Source of the DNA: Streptomyces sp. DSM 15324 | GTDB lineage: Bacteria > Actinomycetota > Actinomycetes > Streptomycetales > Streptomycetaceae | Length of the DNA: 64,000 nt | Direction: 5' to 3' | Assembly (NCBI RefSeq): GCF_001514285.1 | Contig: NZ_KQ949023.1 | Location: 1 to 64,000 of the forward strand | Part shown: piece after piece, positions 1-7,723 of the stretch | How positions within the stretch are numbered: position 1 is the first letter of the stretch | Layout of the letters: each line of letters opens with the position of its first letter | Position numbers and translations under genes: made by a program | The notes under the pieces: model-generated | Database searches by the model: none | What the model saw: only the letters and a program-made list of their open reading frames with translations | Told to the model about the DNA's origin: nothing

Positions 1-51
1 CAGGACATTTGGACGCTCATTCCCGCGGACTCCATGGCGAGCCCGCTTTTC

Positions 52-1362
52 TCATAGTCGTCCCGCTGCCTTCAGCGCAAGGTAGGCGTCCGCGAGGGCC
101 GGGGCGAGGTCGTCGGGGGTCGCGTCCACGACGGTGACTCCGTGCCGGCGGAGTTGTTCGGCTGTGCGATGGCGTTCGGTCTGGGCCTGGGCGGCGGATG
201 CGGCGTCGTACACCGCGTCGGCACTGCCGCGGAAGGTGGCCATGCGGGCGATGTGGGGGTCGGCGACCGACGCGACGAGAACGGTGTGGCGCTGGGTGAG
301 TCGAGGGAGGACCGGGAGGAGGCCTTCCTCGACCGGGGCGGCGTCGAGTGTGGTCAGCAGGACGATGAGGGACCGGCGGGGAGCCGTACGGAGCGCTGTG
401 GTGGTGAGGGTCCTGGCGTCCGTCTCGACCAGTTCGGGTTCGAGGGGGGCCATGGCGTCGACGAGGGAGGGCAGGACGTCACGGGCCGAGCGGCCCTGCA
501 CAAGGGCGCGGACCCTCCGGTCGTAGGCGAGGAGGTCGACGCGGTCGCCTGCGCGGGAGGCCAGGGCGGCGAGGAGGAGGGCGGCGTCCATGGAGGCGTC
601 GAGACGGGGGGCGTCGCCGACACGTGCGGCCGACGTGCGGCCGGTGTCCAGGACCAGGAGGATGTGGCGGTCGCGTTCCGGGCGCCATGTGCGGACGGCG
701 ACCGTGGAGTGGCGGGCCGTGGCGCGCCAGTCGATGGAGCGCGTGTCGTCGCCGGGGACGTATGCGCGCAGGCTGTCGAATTCGGTGCCCTCGCCGCGGG
801 TGAGGGCGCTGGTGCGGCCGTCCAGTTCGCGGAGGCGGGCGAGTTTCGAGGGGAGGTGCTTGCGGCTGGTGAACGGGGGCAGGACGCGTACCGTCCAGGG
901 AACCTTGTGGGTGCCTTGACGGGCGAGGAGGCCGAGGGGGCCGTAGGAGCGGATGGTCACGCGGTCGGCTCGGCGGTCGCCGCGGCGGGTGGGGCGCAGG
1001 CGGGTGGTGATGCGGCGGCGCTCGCCGGCGGGGACGGTCAGCTGGTGGCGGGACGCCTCGGTTTCTGTGCCGGGCTGCCAGCTGCTGGGCGGCCAGCCGT
1101 CGCGGATGCGGGCGCGCAGCGGGCGTCGGGAGGGGTTGGTGAGGGTCAGGGTGACGTCCGCGGGCTCACCGAGGCGTGCGGTGGTGTCACCGGAGCGGGT
1201 GAGGCGCAGGGGGCGTACGGGGGCTGCCAGGGCGTAGTCGCAGGCACAGGCCAGGGCCAGGGGGGCGTTGACGGCGAGGATGCCTGTCCAACTGGGGTCC
1301 CAGAGGCCGACGGGGAGGGCGCCGAGGGCCGCGAGCAGGGCGGCGCGTCCGGTGAGTGCCAT
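52..1362 (-). CDS. DUF58 domain-containing protein (MoxR partner)
   Basis: A 436-aa protein with two N-terminal hydrophobic stretches (about residues 5-45), a beta-rich middle, and the DUF58 signature around residues 190-220 (GTEFDSLRAYVPGDD then IDWRATAR). A VWA-like fold follows with a degenerate metal-site motif LVLDTGRTS. DUF58 proteins sit beside MoxR AAA ATPases and are thought to take part in chaperone-like maturation or envelope functions; the exact role is unknown. Its ATG overlaps the TGA of the upstream moxR-like gene (ATGA), so the two are translationally coupled at the end of a five-gene operon. Family assignment is firm; function is not. Confidence 0.9.
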   Translation of the reverse strand: MALTGRAALLAALGALPVGLWDPSWTGILAVNAPLALACACDYALAAPVRPLRLTRSGDTTARLGEPADVTLTLTNPSRRPLRARIRDGWPPSSWQPGTETEASRHQLTVPAGERRRITTRLRPTRRGDRRADRVTIRSYGPLGLLARQGTHKVPWTVRVLPPFTSRKHLPSKLARLRELDGRTSALTRGEGTEFDSLRAYVPGDDTRSIDWRATARHSTVAVRTWRPERDRHILLVLDTGRTSAARVGDAPRLDASMDAALLLAALASRAGDRVDLLAYDRRVRALVQGRSARDVLPSLVDAMAPLEPELVETDARTLTTTALRTAPRRSLIVLLTTLDAAPVEEGLLPVLPRLTQRHTVLVASVADPHIARMATFRGSADAVYDAASAAQAQTERHRTAEQLRRHGVTVVDATPDDLAPALADAYLALKAAGRL

Positions 1363-2354
1363 CAGCGGGGGACGGGGACGTGGGCGAGGAGTGCGGTGAT
1401 GACGGAGTCGGCCGTCACGCCTTCCATTTCGGCTTCCGGGCGGAGCTGGACGCGGTGGCGGAGGGTGGGGAGGGCGAGGGCTTTGACGTCGTCGGGGATG
1501 ACGTAGTCGCGGCCGGTGAGCCAGGCCCAGGCACGGGACGTGGCGAGGAGGGCTGTGGCGCCGCGCGGTGACACGCCGAGGGTGAGCGAGGGGGATTCGC
1601 GGGTGGCGCGGCAGATGTCGACGACGTACGCGGTGATCTCGGGGGAGATGGTCGTCTTGGCGACGGCCGCGCGGGCCGCTTCCAGGTCTGCCGGTCCGGC
1701 GACGGGGCGTACGCCGGCGGCGTGGAGGTCGCGCGGGTTGAAGCCTTCGGCGTGGCGGGTGAGGACGTCGATCTCTTCCTGGCGGGAGGGGAGAGGGAGC
1801 GTCAGTTTGAGGAGGAAGCGGTCGAGTTGGGCTTCGGGGAGGGGGTAGGTGCCCTCGTACTCGACGGGGTTCTGGGTCGCGGCGACGAGGAACGGGTCGG
1901 GCAGGGGGCGGGGGGTGCCGTCGACGGTGACCTGCCGTTCCTCCATGGCCTCCAGGAGGGAGGACTGCGTCTTCGGCGGGGTGCGGTTGATCTCGTCGGC
2001 GAGGAGGAGGTGGGTGAAGACCGGGCCGGGCTGGAAGGAGAACTCGGCGGTGCGCGCGTCGTAGACGAGCGAGCCCGTGATGTCGCCGGGCATGAGGTCG
2101 GGGGTGAACTGGACGCGCTTGGTGTCGAGTTCGAGTGCGGAGGCGAGGGCGCGGACGAGCAACGTCTTGGCCACTCCGGGGACTCCTTCAAGGAGAACGT
2201 GTCCGCGGCACAGAAGAGCGACGACGAGGCCGGTCACGGCGGGGTCCTGGCCGACCACGGCCTTGGAGATCTCGGCGCGCAGGGCTTCCAGGGAGGCGCG
2301 GGCGCGGCCCGGGTCCCCGGTGTTCCCGGCGTTGTCAGTGGTCGGGTCCATCAT
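1362..2354 (-). CDS. MoxR family AAA+ ATPase
   Basis: A 330-aa cytoplasmic AAA_3 ATPase. Walker A is GVPGVAKT (about residue 58), Walker B is LLLADEINR, then the MoxR-typical TPPKTQSSLLEAMEERQVT and sensor 1 VAATQNPVEYEGTYPLPEAQLDRF. The C-terminal lid contains LGVSPRGATALL. I chose the first of two adjacent ATGs (MMDP); it overlaps the stop of the DUF4350 gene by 4 bp. A longer open frame runs upstream to 3491 but is only an Arg/Pro-rich GC shadow of the DUF4350 gene. MoxR proteins act as chaperone-like ATPases for partner proteins, here probably the DUF58 and DUF4129 products. Confidence 0.93.
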   Translation of the reverse strand: MMDPTTDNAGNTGDPGRARASLEALRAEISKAVVGQDPAVTGLVVALLCRGHVLLEGVPGVAKTLLVRALASALELDTKRVQFTPDLMPGDITGSLVYDARTAEFSFQPGPVFTHLLLADEINRTPPKTQSSLLEAMEERQVTVDGTPRPLPDPFLVAATQNPVEYEGTYPLPEAQLDRFLLKLTLPLPSRQEEIDVLTRHAEGFNPRDLHAAGVRPVAGPADLEAARAAVAKTTISPEITAYVVDICRATRESPSLTLGVSPRGATALLATSRAWAWLTGRDYVIPDDVKALALPTLRHRVQLRPEAEMEGVTADSVITALLAHVPVPR

Positions 2355-3547
2355 GGACGGCGTACCTCTCTTTCGAGGGCGTCGAGTTGGTCGGCGAGTG
2401 CGATGAGGGCCGTGTCGTCGCTGGGCGGCGGGCCGAAGAGAAGGGAGTGCAGGGGCTGTCCGCCGGAGGGGAGGCGGGCGGACAGGGCGGGCAGGAGTGC
2501 TTCGGGCATGTGTGCCTGGGTGACGGGGATGCCTACGAGGGGGGCCAGTCGGGTGCGGGTGGTGGAGCGAAGAGCGGTGGCCGCGCGGTCGCGGGCGCGG
2601 GCTGCGCGGTAGAGGCGGGCGCGGCCTTCGACGGTTTCCGAGGCGCGGATCGCCACGGGGAGTTTCTCGGGTACGAGCGGGCCGAGTCGGCGTGCCCGCC
2701 AGAGGGCGGCGAGCGCTGCCGCGACGAAGAGTTGCAGGGTGCCCCAGAGCCAGCCCGAGGGCAGCAGGTCGAAGAAGGATTTCTCGTCGCCGGGTTCGGT
2801 GGCGGAGGTGTCGGAGAGCGAGGGGAGGTACCAGGTCAGATGGCGGCGGGAGCCGAGGAGTTGAAGGGCGAGCGAGGCGTTGCCCTGCTGGTCGAGTCGG
2901 GTGTTGTAGAGGATGTCGGGTGCGCCGATGACGAGGGTGTCGCCGCCGCCGGAAGGGTCCGGGATGCGCAGGAGGGTGGCCAGTCGCCGGCTGGGGTAGC
3001 ACATGTCGGCGTCGAGGTGGCGGGTGCTGTAGCGGATGCCGCCGGTCTCGGCGGTGCCGGCGCGTCGGGCCTCGGGGAGGGCGCAGTCGGGGGCGAGGGC
3101 GGAGCCGCGGCTGGCGGCCGGGTCCGCGGTGACCCCGGGGGCGAGGGTGGAGACGGAGGGGCTGCCGGGAGCGATGAGGACGGTGCGGCCGCCGGAGCCG
3201 GAGGTCGTGGCACGCAGGTCCTGCTGCTGGCGCTCCGTCAGAAGGTCGGGGGCGGCGACCAGGAGGGTGGTGTCGGGGCCGGTGGCGGCGCGGGCCTCGG
3301 CGAGGGTGGTGACGACACGGGTGGAGACGCCCCGGTCGGCGAGGAGTTCGGCGACGGCGCGGCTGCCGTAGGGGTCGGCGGAGCGGGGGTCGAGGGTGCC
3401 GTGCCGGGCGTCGGAGCGCAGGACGGCGAGTGCGACGCCGGCCGCCAGGAGGAGCGTGACGGCGAAGGCCACTCCTCGCGCGCGGGTCCACAGGTGGCGG
3501 ACGGTGGGCGAGGTCGCGGTGGCGGGGAGCGTGGCCTCGGTGGTCAT
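2351..3547 (-). CDS. DUF4350 domain-containing membrane protein
   Basis: A 398-aa protein with one N-terminal membrane segment (about residues 25-45, VAFAVTLLLAAGVALAVL). A Rossmann-like extracytoplasmic domain begins with DPYGSRAVAELLADRGV and ends in a second hydrophobic segment (GWLWGTLQLFVAAALAALW, about 290-310), followed by a basic tail. DUF4350 proteins are found in actinobacterial MoxR operons; no enzymatic role is established. The ATG at 3547 overlaps the stop of the DUF4129 gene (ATGA). The open frame extends upstream to 3982, but that part is an Arg/Pro-rich shadow. Confidence 0.87.
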   Translation of the reverse strand: MTTEATLPATATSPTVRHLWTRARGVAFAVTLLLAAGVALAVLRSDARHGTLDPRSADPYGSRAVAELLADRGVSTRVVTTLAEARAATGPDTTLLVAAPDLLTERQQQDLRATTSGSGGRTVLIAPGSPSVSTLAPGVTADPAASRGSALAPDCALPEARRAGTAETGGIRYSTRHLDADMCYPSRRLATLLRIPDPSGGGDTLVIGAPDILYNTRLDQQGNASLALQLLGSRRHLTWYLPSLSDTSATEPGDEKSFFDLLPSGWLWGTLQLFVAAALAALWRARRLGPLVPEKLPVAIRASETVEGRARLYRAARARDRAATALRSTTRTRLAPLVGIPVTQAHMPEALLPALSARLPSGGQPLHSLLFGPPPSDDTALIALADQLDALEREVRRP

Positions 3548-4275
3548 CCGGCGGCTCCCCGGCGGGTGGTGGGGGCCGCGTCGGCGGTGCTGCGGGTGGT
3601 GAGCAGGGGTTTGGCGCGCTCCAGGTCGAGGTCGAGTTCGGCGATGCGGCGGTACGCCTGCTCGGTCGCCGGGCGGCCTCCGTACGTCACGTCGTCGAAG
3701 ACGCGGGCGGCGGTGTGGAGTCGGTCGCTGTGGCCGGGGAGGGTGCGGCCGGCCTCTGCGGCGGCCTCGTCGGCGGTGCGGCCGGGGCGGGTGTCGAGGA
3801 GCGCGCGTTCTTCGAGGGAGCGGACGACCGCGCGCATGCGTTCCTGGAGGGCCTGGCTCCAGTGGCCCTGGGAGGCGTGCGCCTCGGCGGCGGCCCGGTG
3901 TTCGGCGGCGGTGCGGGGGCGGTCGTCGAACAGGGCGGCGGTAGAGGCGGGTTGGCGGCGGGGGGTGCCCAGGCGCCACCACAGGGCGCCCACCACGGCC
4001 ACGACGGCCGCGAGGACCACCAGCACGCCGACGATGCCTCCGGGGGTGGCGCCGGACGCTGTGGCGAACAGGTCGCCGATCCAGTCCCAGAGGGTGGTGA
4101 GGGCGCGCTGGAGGAGGCTGGGGTCGTGCTCGTGGTACAGGCGTTCGGACAGCTCGCGTCGGGCCGCCTCGCGCGCGGGATCGCGGGGGATGGTCAGCGG
4201 AGGCGTGTCGTCGGAGCGGACGAGTGTGCCGTGCGGAAGTGAGGGCGCGGTGAGGGTACCCCCCGTCAGGCTCAC
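3544..4275 (-). CDS. DUF4129 domain-containing membrane protein
   Basis: I place the start at GTG 4275, giving 243 aa. It lies 4 nt after the stop of the upstream gene and has GGGGAG about 8 nt before it. A start at 4329 would overlap that gene by 50 bp. An N-terminal region (YHEHDPSLLQRALTTLWDWIGD) leads to one membrane helix (GGIVGVLVVLAAVVAVVGALWW, about residues 75-97). A cytoplasmic DUF4129 region follows with RMRAVVRSLEERALLD, the TADEAAAEAGR motif and FDDVTYGGRPATEQAYR. DUF4129 is often paired with transglutaminase-like or MoxR/DUF58 proteins. Role unknown. Confidence 0.87.
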   Translation of the reverse strand: MSLTGGTLTAPSLPHGTLVRSDDTPPLTIPRDPAREAARRELSERLYHEHDPSLLQRALTTLWDWIGDLFATASGATPGGIVGVLVVLAAVVAVVGALWWRLGTPRRQPASTAALFDDRPRTAAEHRAAAEAHASQGHWSQALQERMRAVVRSLEERALLDTRPGRTADEAAAEAGRTLPGHSDRLHTAARVFDDVTYGGRPATEQAYRRIAELDLDLERAKPLLTTRSTADAAPTTRRGAAG

Positions 4276-4279
4276 CGCA

Positions 4280-5635
4280 TCAGCTCCCCGAGGTGGTGCC
4301 GGGGTCGGGGGAGCCGTAGCCCTGGACACCGGCGGCGCGGGCCAGGTCGAGGTCGAGGGCCTCGCGGCGGATGCGCTGGTCGATGTAGAGGAGGACGACG
4401 ACTCCGGCCGCGATCGGGAAGGTGATCATGGAGCCGATCACCGAGCCGATGCCGCTGACGATCAGGTAGGTCCAGCCGTAGTCGCCCGTGCCGTCGACGA
4501 GGCTGCCGATGCCGCTGTCGCTCATCGCGGCGCCGGCGAAGGCGAAGGGGACGAGGACGATCGTCGCGACGATGTTCGCGATGATCAGGGCGAGCAGCTG
4601 GATGCCGAAGACCCGCCACCAGGAGCCGCGGACGAGTTTGGCGGAGCGGCCCATCGCCTTCGTGATGCTCTGCTTCTCCAGCATCAGCGCGGGCGAGGAG
4701 AGGGAGAGCCGGACCAGCAGCCACAGGGCGACGAAGACCGCGACGAAGGTGCCGAGGACCGACAGCGCGACCCCGCCCTCGCCGGCCCCGGCGGCGCTCG
4801 CCAGGATGCCGGGCAGCGCGCCTGCGGCGCCCACCGCGCCCGCGATGAGCAGCAGCAGGAAGATCAGCCCGAACAGCCGGGGGATCCGGGGACGGGCATC
4901 GCGCCAGGCGTCCTGGAGGGTGGCGGGCTTGCCGAGGACCGCACGGCTGATGACGGCCGTGAGCAGGGCGGTCGCGAAGATGGTGCCGACCAGCGAGACC
5001 AGCAGCAGGACCCCGGAGTTGAGCATGACGTCGCCCATGGCGCGGGTCTGCTCGTCGAGGGTGGCGCTCGGGTCGCTGAGGGCGGAGGTGTCCGTGGTGT
5101 GGTCGAGGACCAGGCCCTGGAGCAGGACGACGATGACCTCGGTGACGATCGCGACGGTCAGCGAGATGCCCAGCACCGTGCGCCAGTAGGTGCGCATCGT
5201 GGTGACCGCGCCGTCGAGGATCTCGCCGACGCCGAGGGGGCGCAGCGGGATCACACCGGGCTTGGCCGCGGGCGGGGGGCCGCCCCAGCCGTTGCCCCAG
5301 GCCGGGTAGGGGGCGTAGCCCGGGTGGCCGTGGGGGGCACCGCCGTACGGGCCGGCGGGCGGGCGGCCGCCCCAGCCGGGGCCGGGCGGTGGCGGCGGAG
5401 GCTGGAGGGGGTTCTGCGGAGCGGCCTGGCCCGGCTGCTGGGGGCCTGCGGGCGCGGACCACGGGCCGGGGGGCGGCTGCTCCTTGGACCACTTCGCTTG
5501 GGGGTCCGGTGGATTCGCGGCCGACTGGCCCTCGGGCTGCGCGTGGGCGGGCTGGTCAGCGGGGTCGGACGCGCCGGGCTCCCGCCCGTCGGACGGGGCG
5601 GATCCGGGCGAGGCCCAGCCCGGAGTGTCTTTCAT
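4280..5635 (-). CDS. Conserved multi-pass membrane protein, Pro/Gly-rich N-terminus
   Basis: A 451-aa protein: about 150 residues of Pro/Gly/Gln-rich, probably disordered sequence, then the conserved start IPLRPLGVGEILDGAVTTMR, then six or so hydrophobic segments. It resembles the glycerophosphoryl-diester-phosphodiesterase membrane-domain proteins common in actinobacteria, but no catalytic domain is present. I chose ATG 5635 because AAGGAG lies about 6 nt upstream; an ATG at 5707 has no such site. It is the promoter-proximal gene of the DUF4129/DUF4350/MoxR/DUF58 operon and is divergent from mtnA, with about 140 bp between them that must carry both promoters. Confidence 0.85.
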   Translation of the reverse strand: MKDTPGWASPGSAPSDGREPGASDPADQPAHAQPEGQSAANPPDPQAKWSKEQPPPGPWSAPAGPQQPGQAAPQNPLQPPPPPPGPGWGGRPPAGPYGGAPHGHPGYAPYPAWGNGWGGPPPAAKPGVIPLRPLGVGEILDGAVTTMRTYWRTVLGISLTVAIVTEVIVVLLQGLVLDHTTDTSALSDPSATLDEQTRAMGDVMLNSGVLLLVSLVGTIFATALLTAVISRAVLGKPATLQDAWRDARPRIPRLFGLIFLLLLIAGAVGAAGALPGILASAAGAGEGGVALSVLGTFVAVFVALWLLVRLSLSSPALMLEKQSITKAMGRSAKLVRGSWWRVFGIQLLALIIANIVATIVLVPFAFAGAAMSDSGIGSLVDGTGDYGWTYLIVSGIGSVIGSMITFPIAAGVVVLLYIDQRIRREALDLDLARAAGVQGYGSPDPGTTSGS

Positions 5636-5775
5636 CGTCGCTCCTTCACGATGCCCGTCCGCGGGCGCGGCGGCAGGTTGGCTGCCATCGTGCCATGGGG
5701 TGGTCATGAGGAGACCGGCCGCGGTAAGGGCTGCACACCTTCAATTGTCCGCCGGACTCGGGGCAGACTGACCGC

Positions 5776-6918
5776 ATGGCTGATCAGTACGCGCAATCCG
5801 GTGAGGACAAGCGGCAGGCCGAGATACCGGCGATCCGTTGGGAAGAACCACCCGAAGGCCCCGTGCTGGTGCTTCTCGACCAGACGAGGCTGCCGGCCGA
5901 GGAGGTCGAACTGGTCTGTACGGACGCGTCGGCGCTGGTGGAGGCGATCCGTTCGCTGGCCGTGCGAGGGGCGCCGCTGCTCGGCATCGCCGGGGCGTAC
6001 GGCGTCGCGCTCGCCGCCGCCCGGGGCTTCGACGTGGAGGAGGCGGCCACCGCGCTGGCGGGAGCACGGCCCACCGCGGTGAACCTGTCCCTCGGGGTGA
6101 ACCGGGCGCGGGCCGCCTACCGGGCGGAGCTGGCGGGCGGAGCCGGTCCGGCACAGGGGGCGCAGGCCGCGCTGGCTGCGGCACGGCGACTGCACCGGGA
6201 GGACGCCGAGGCCAGCACCCGGATGGCCGGGCACGGGCTGGCGCTCCTGGACGAGCTGCTGCCCGGAGGCGGGCACCGCATCCTCACGCACTGCAACACC
6301 GGCGCGCTGGTGTCGGGCGGGGAGGGGACGGCGTTCGCCGTCGCGCTGGCCGCGCACCGCGTGGGGAGGCTGCGGCGGCTGTGGGTGGACGAGACCCGTC
6401 CGCTGCTGCAGGGCGCCCGCCTCACCGCGTACGAGGCGGCGCGCAGTGGTATGGCGTACACCCTGCTGACGGACAACGCGGCAGGCTCGCTGTTCGCGGC
6501 GGGCGAGGTGGACGCGGTGCTGATCGGGGCGGACCGGATCGCGGCCGACGGCTCGGTGGCGAACAAGGTGGGGAGCTATCCGCTCGCGGTGCTCGCGCGG
6601 TACCACCATGTGCCGTTCATCGTGGTCGCGCCGGTGACGACCGTCGACCCGCACACGGCGAGCGGGGCGGCGATCGAGGTCGAGCAGCGCCCCGGGTTCG
6701 AGGTGACCGAGGTGACGGCGCCGCAGGCGCCGGTGACGGGCGCGGGAGGCGGGATACCGGTGGCGCCGCTGGGCACCCAGGCGTACAACCCGGCGTTCGA
6801 CGTGACGCCGCCGGAGCTGGTGACGGCGATCGTGACGGAGGAGGGCGTGGTGTCGCCGGTGACCGCCGAAGGGCTCGCCGAACTCTGCGCGAGGGCCCGT
6901 CCGGGGACGGGTGCCTGA
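5776..6918 (+). CDS. mtnA: S-methyl-5-thioribose-1-phosphate isomerase
   Basis: A 380-aa enzyme of the methionine salvage pathway that converts 5-methylthioribose-1-phosphate to 5-methylthioribulose-1-phosphate. Family motifs are complete: VRGAPLLGIAGAYGVALA near residue 70, ILTHCNTGAL with the catalytic Cys, GGEGTAFAV, LTDNAAGSLF, and IGADRIAADGSVANKVGSY with the catalytic Asp. Length is normal for eIF2B-like isomerases. No other salvage gene is adjacent, so it appears to be a solitary gene between the MoxR operon and mtrA. Confidence 0.95.
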   Translation: MADQYAQSGEDKRQAEIPAIRWEEPPEGPVLVLLDQTRLPAEEVELVCTDASALVEAIRSLAVRGAPLLGIAGAYGVALAAARGFDVEEAATALAGARPTAVNLSLGVNRARAAYRAELAGGAGPAQGAQAALAAARRLHREDAEASTRMAGHGLALLDELLPGGGHRILTHCNTGALVSGGEGTAFAVALAAHRVGRLRRLWVDETRPLLQGARLTAYEAARSGMAYTLLTDNAAGSLFAAGEVDAVLIGADRIAADGSVANKVGSYPLAVLARYHHVPFIVVAPVTTVDPHTASGAAIEVEQRPGFEVTEVTAPQAPVTGAGGGIPVAPLGTQAYNPAFDVTPPELVTAIVTEEGVVSPVTAEGLAELCARARPGTGA

Positions 6919-7032
6919 TGCCCTGGAGATCACGGTCTGTCGGCGAGGGCAGACAGTGACGGTCCCGTACGACTATCGTCACCGGGCGGTGAGGCTTCTC
7001 ACCTGCGTCACCTTCACCGTTATGAGAATGGG

Positions 7033-7722
7033 ATGATGTCGTTTATGAAGGGACGAGTCCTTGTCGTCGACGACGACACCGCACTGGCCGAGATGCTCGG
7101 CATCGTGCTGCGTGGTGAAGGTTTTGAGCCGTCTTTCGTAGCCGACGGTGACAAGGCGCTGGCCGCGTTCCGGGAGGCGAAGCCCGATCTGGTGCTGCTG
7201 GACCTGATGCTGCCCGGACGGGACGGCATCGAGGTCTGCCGCCTGATCCGGGCCGAGTCCGGTGTGCCGATCGTGATGCTCACGGCGAAGAGCGACACCG
7301 TCGACGTGGTCGTCGGGCTGGAGTCCGGCGCCGACGACTACATCGTCAAGCCGTTCAAGCCGAAGGAGCTCGTCGCCCGCATCCGGGCGAGGCTGCGCAG
7401 GTCGGAGGAGCCGGCGCCGGAGCAGTTGGCGATCGGTGACCTCGTGATCGACGTCGCCGGACACTCCGTGAAGCGCGACGGGCAGTCCATCGCGTTGACG
7501 CCGCTGGAGTTCGACCTGCTGGTCGCGCTGGCGCGCAAGCCGTGGCAGGTCTTCACCCGCGAAGTCCTCCTCGAACAGGTGTGGGGTTACCGGCACGCCG
7601 CCGACACCCGCCTCGTCAACGTCCACGTCCAGCGGCTGCGCTCCAAGGTCGAGAAGGACCCCGAGCGCCCGGAGATCGTGGTGACCGTCCGAGGCGTCGG
7701 ATACAAGGCGGGGCCGAGCTGA
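7033..7722 (+). CDS. mtrA: Two-component response regulator MtrA
   Basis: A 229-aa OmpR/PhoB-type regulator. The receiver domain has the acidic pocket VVDDD (residues 11-15), phospho-acceptor D57 in LLDLMLPG, Thr in MLTAKSD and Lys in DYIVKPFKP. A winged-helix effector domain follows (LTPLEFDLLVALARKPWQVFTREVLLEQVWGY, RLVNVHVQRLRSKVE, VRGVGYKAG). MtrA controls cell-envelope and developmental genes in actinobacteria. ATGs at 7033, 7036 and 7045 are all possible; I kept the first, as in orthologues I remember. One nucleotide separates its stop from mtrB. Confidence 0.97.
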   Translation: MMSFMKGRVLVVDDDTALAEMLGIVLRGEGFEPSFVADGDKALAAFREAKPDLVLLDLMLPGRDGIEVCRLIRAESGVPIVMLTAKSDTVDVVVGLESGADDYIVKPFKPKELVARIRARLRRSEEPAPEQLAIGDLVIDVAGHSVKRDGQSIALTPLEFDLLVALARKPWQVFTREVLLEQVWGYRHAADTRLVNVHVQRLRSKVEKDPERPEIVVTVRGVGYKAGPS

Positions 7723-7723
7723 C

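Noticed and set aside
2135..6082. 1315-aa plus-strand open frame across the MoxR operon
   Set aside because: Runs opposite five real genes with Gly/Arg/Asp-rich filler and crosses into mtnA.
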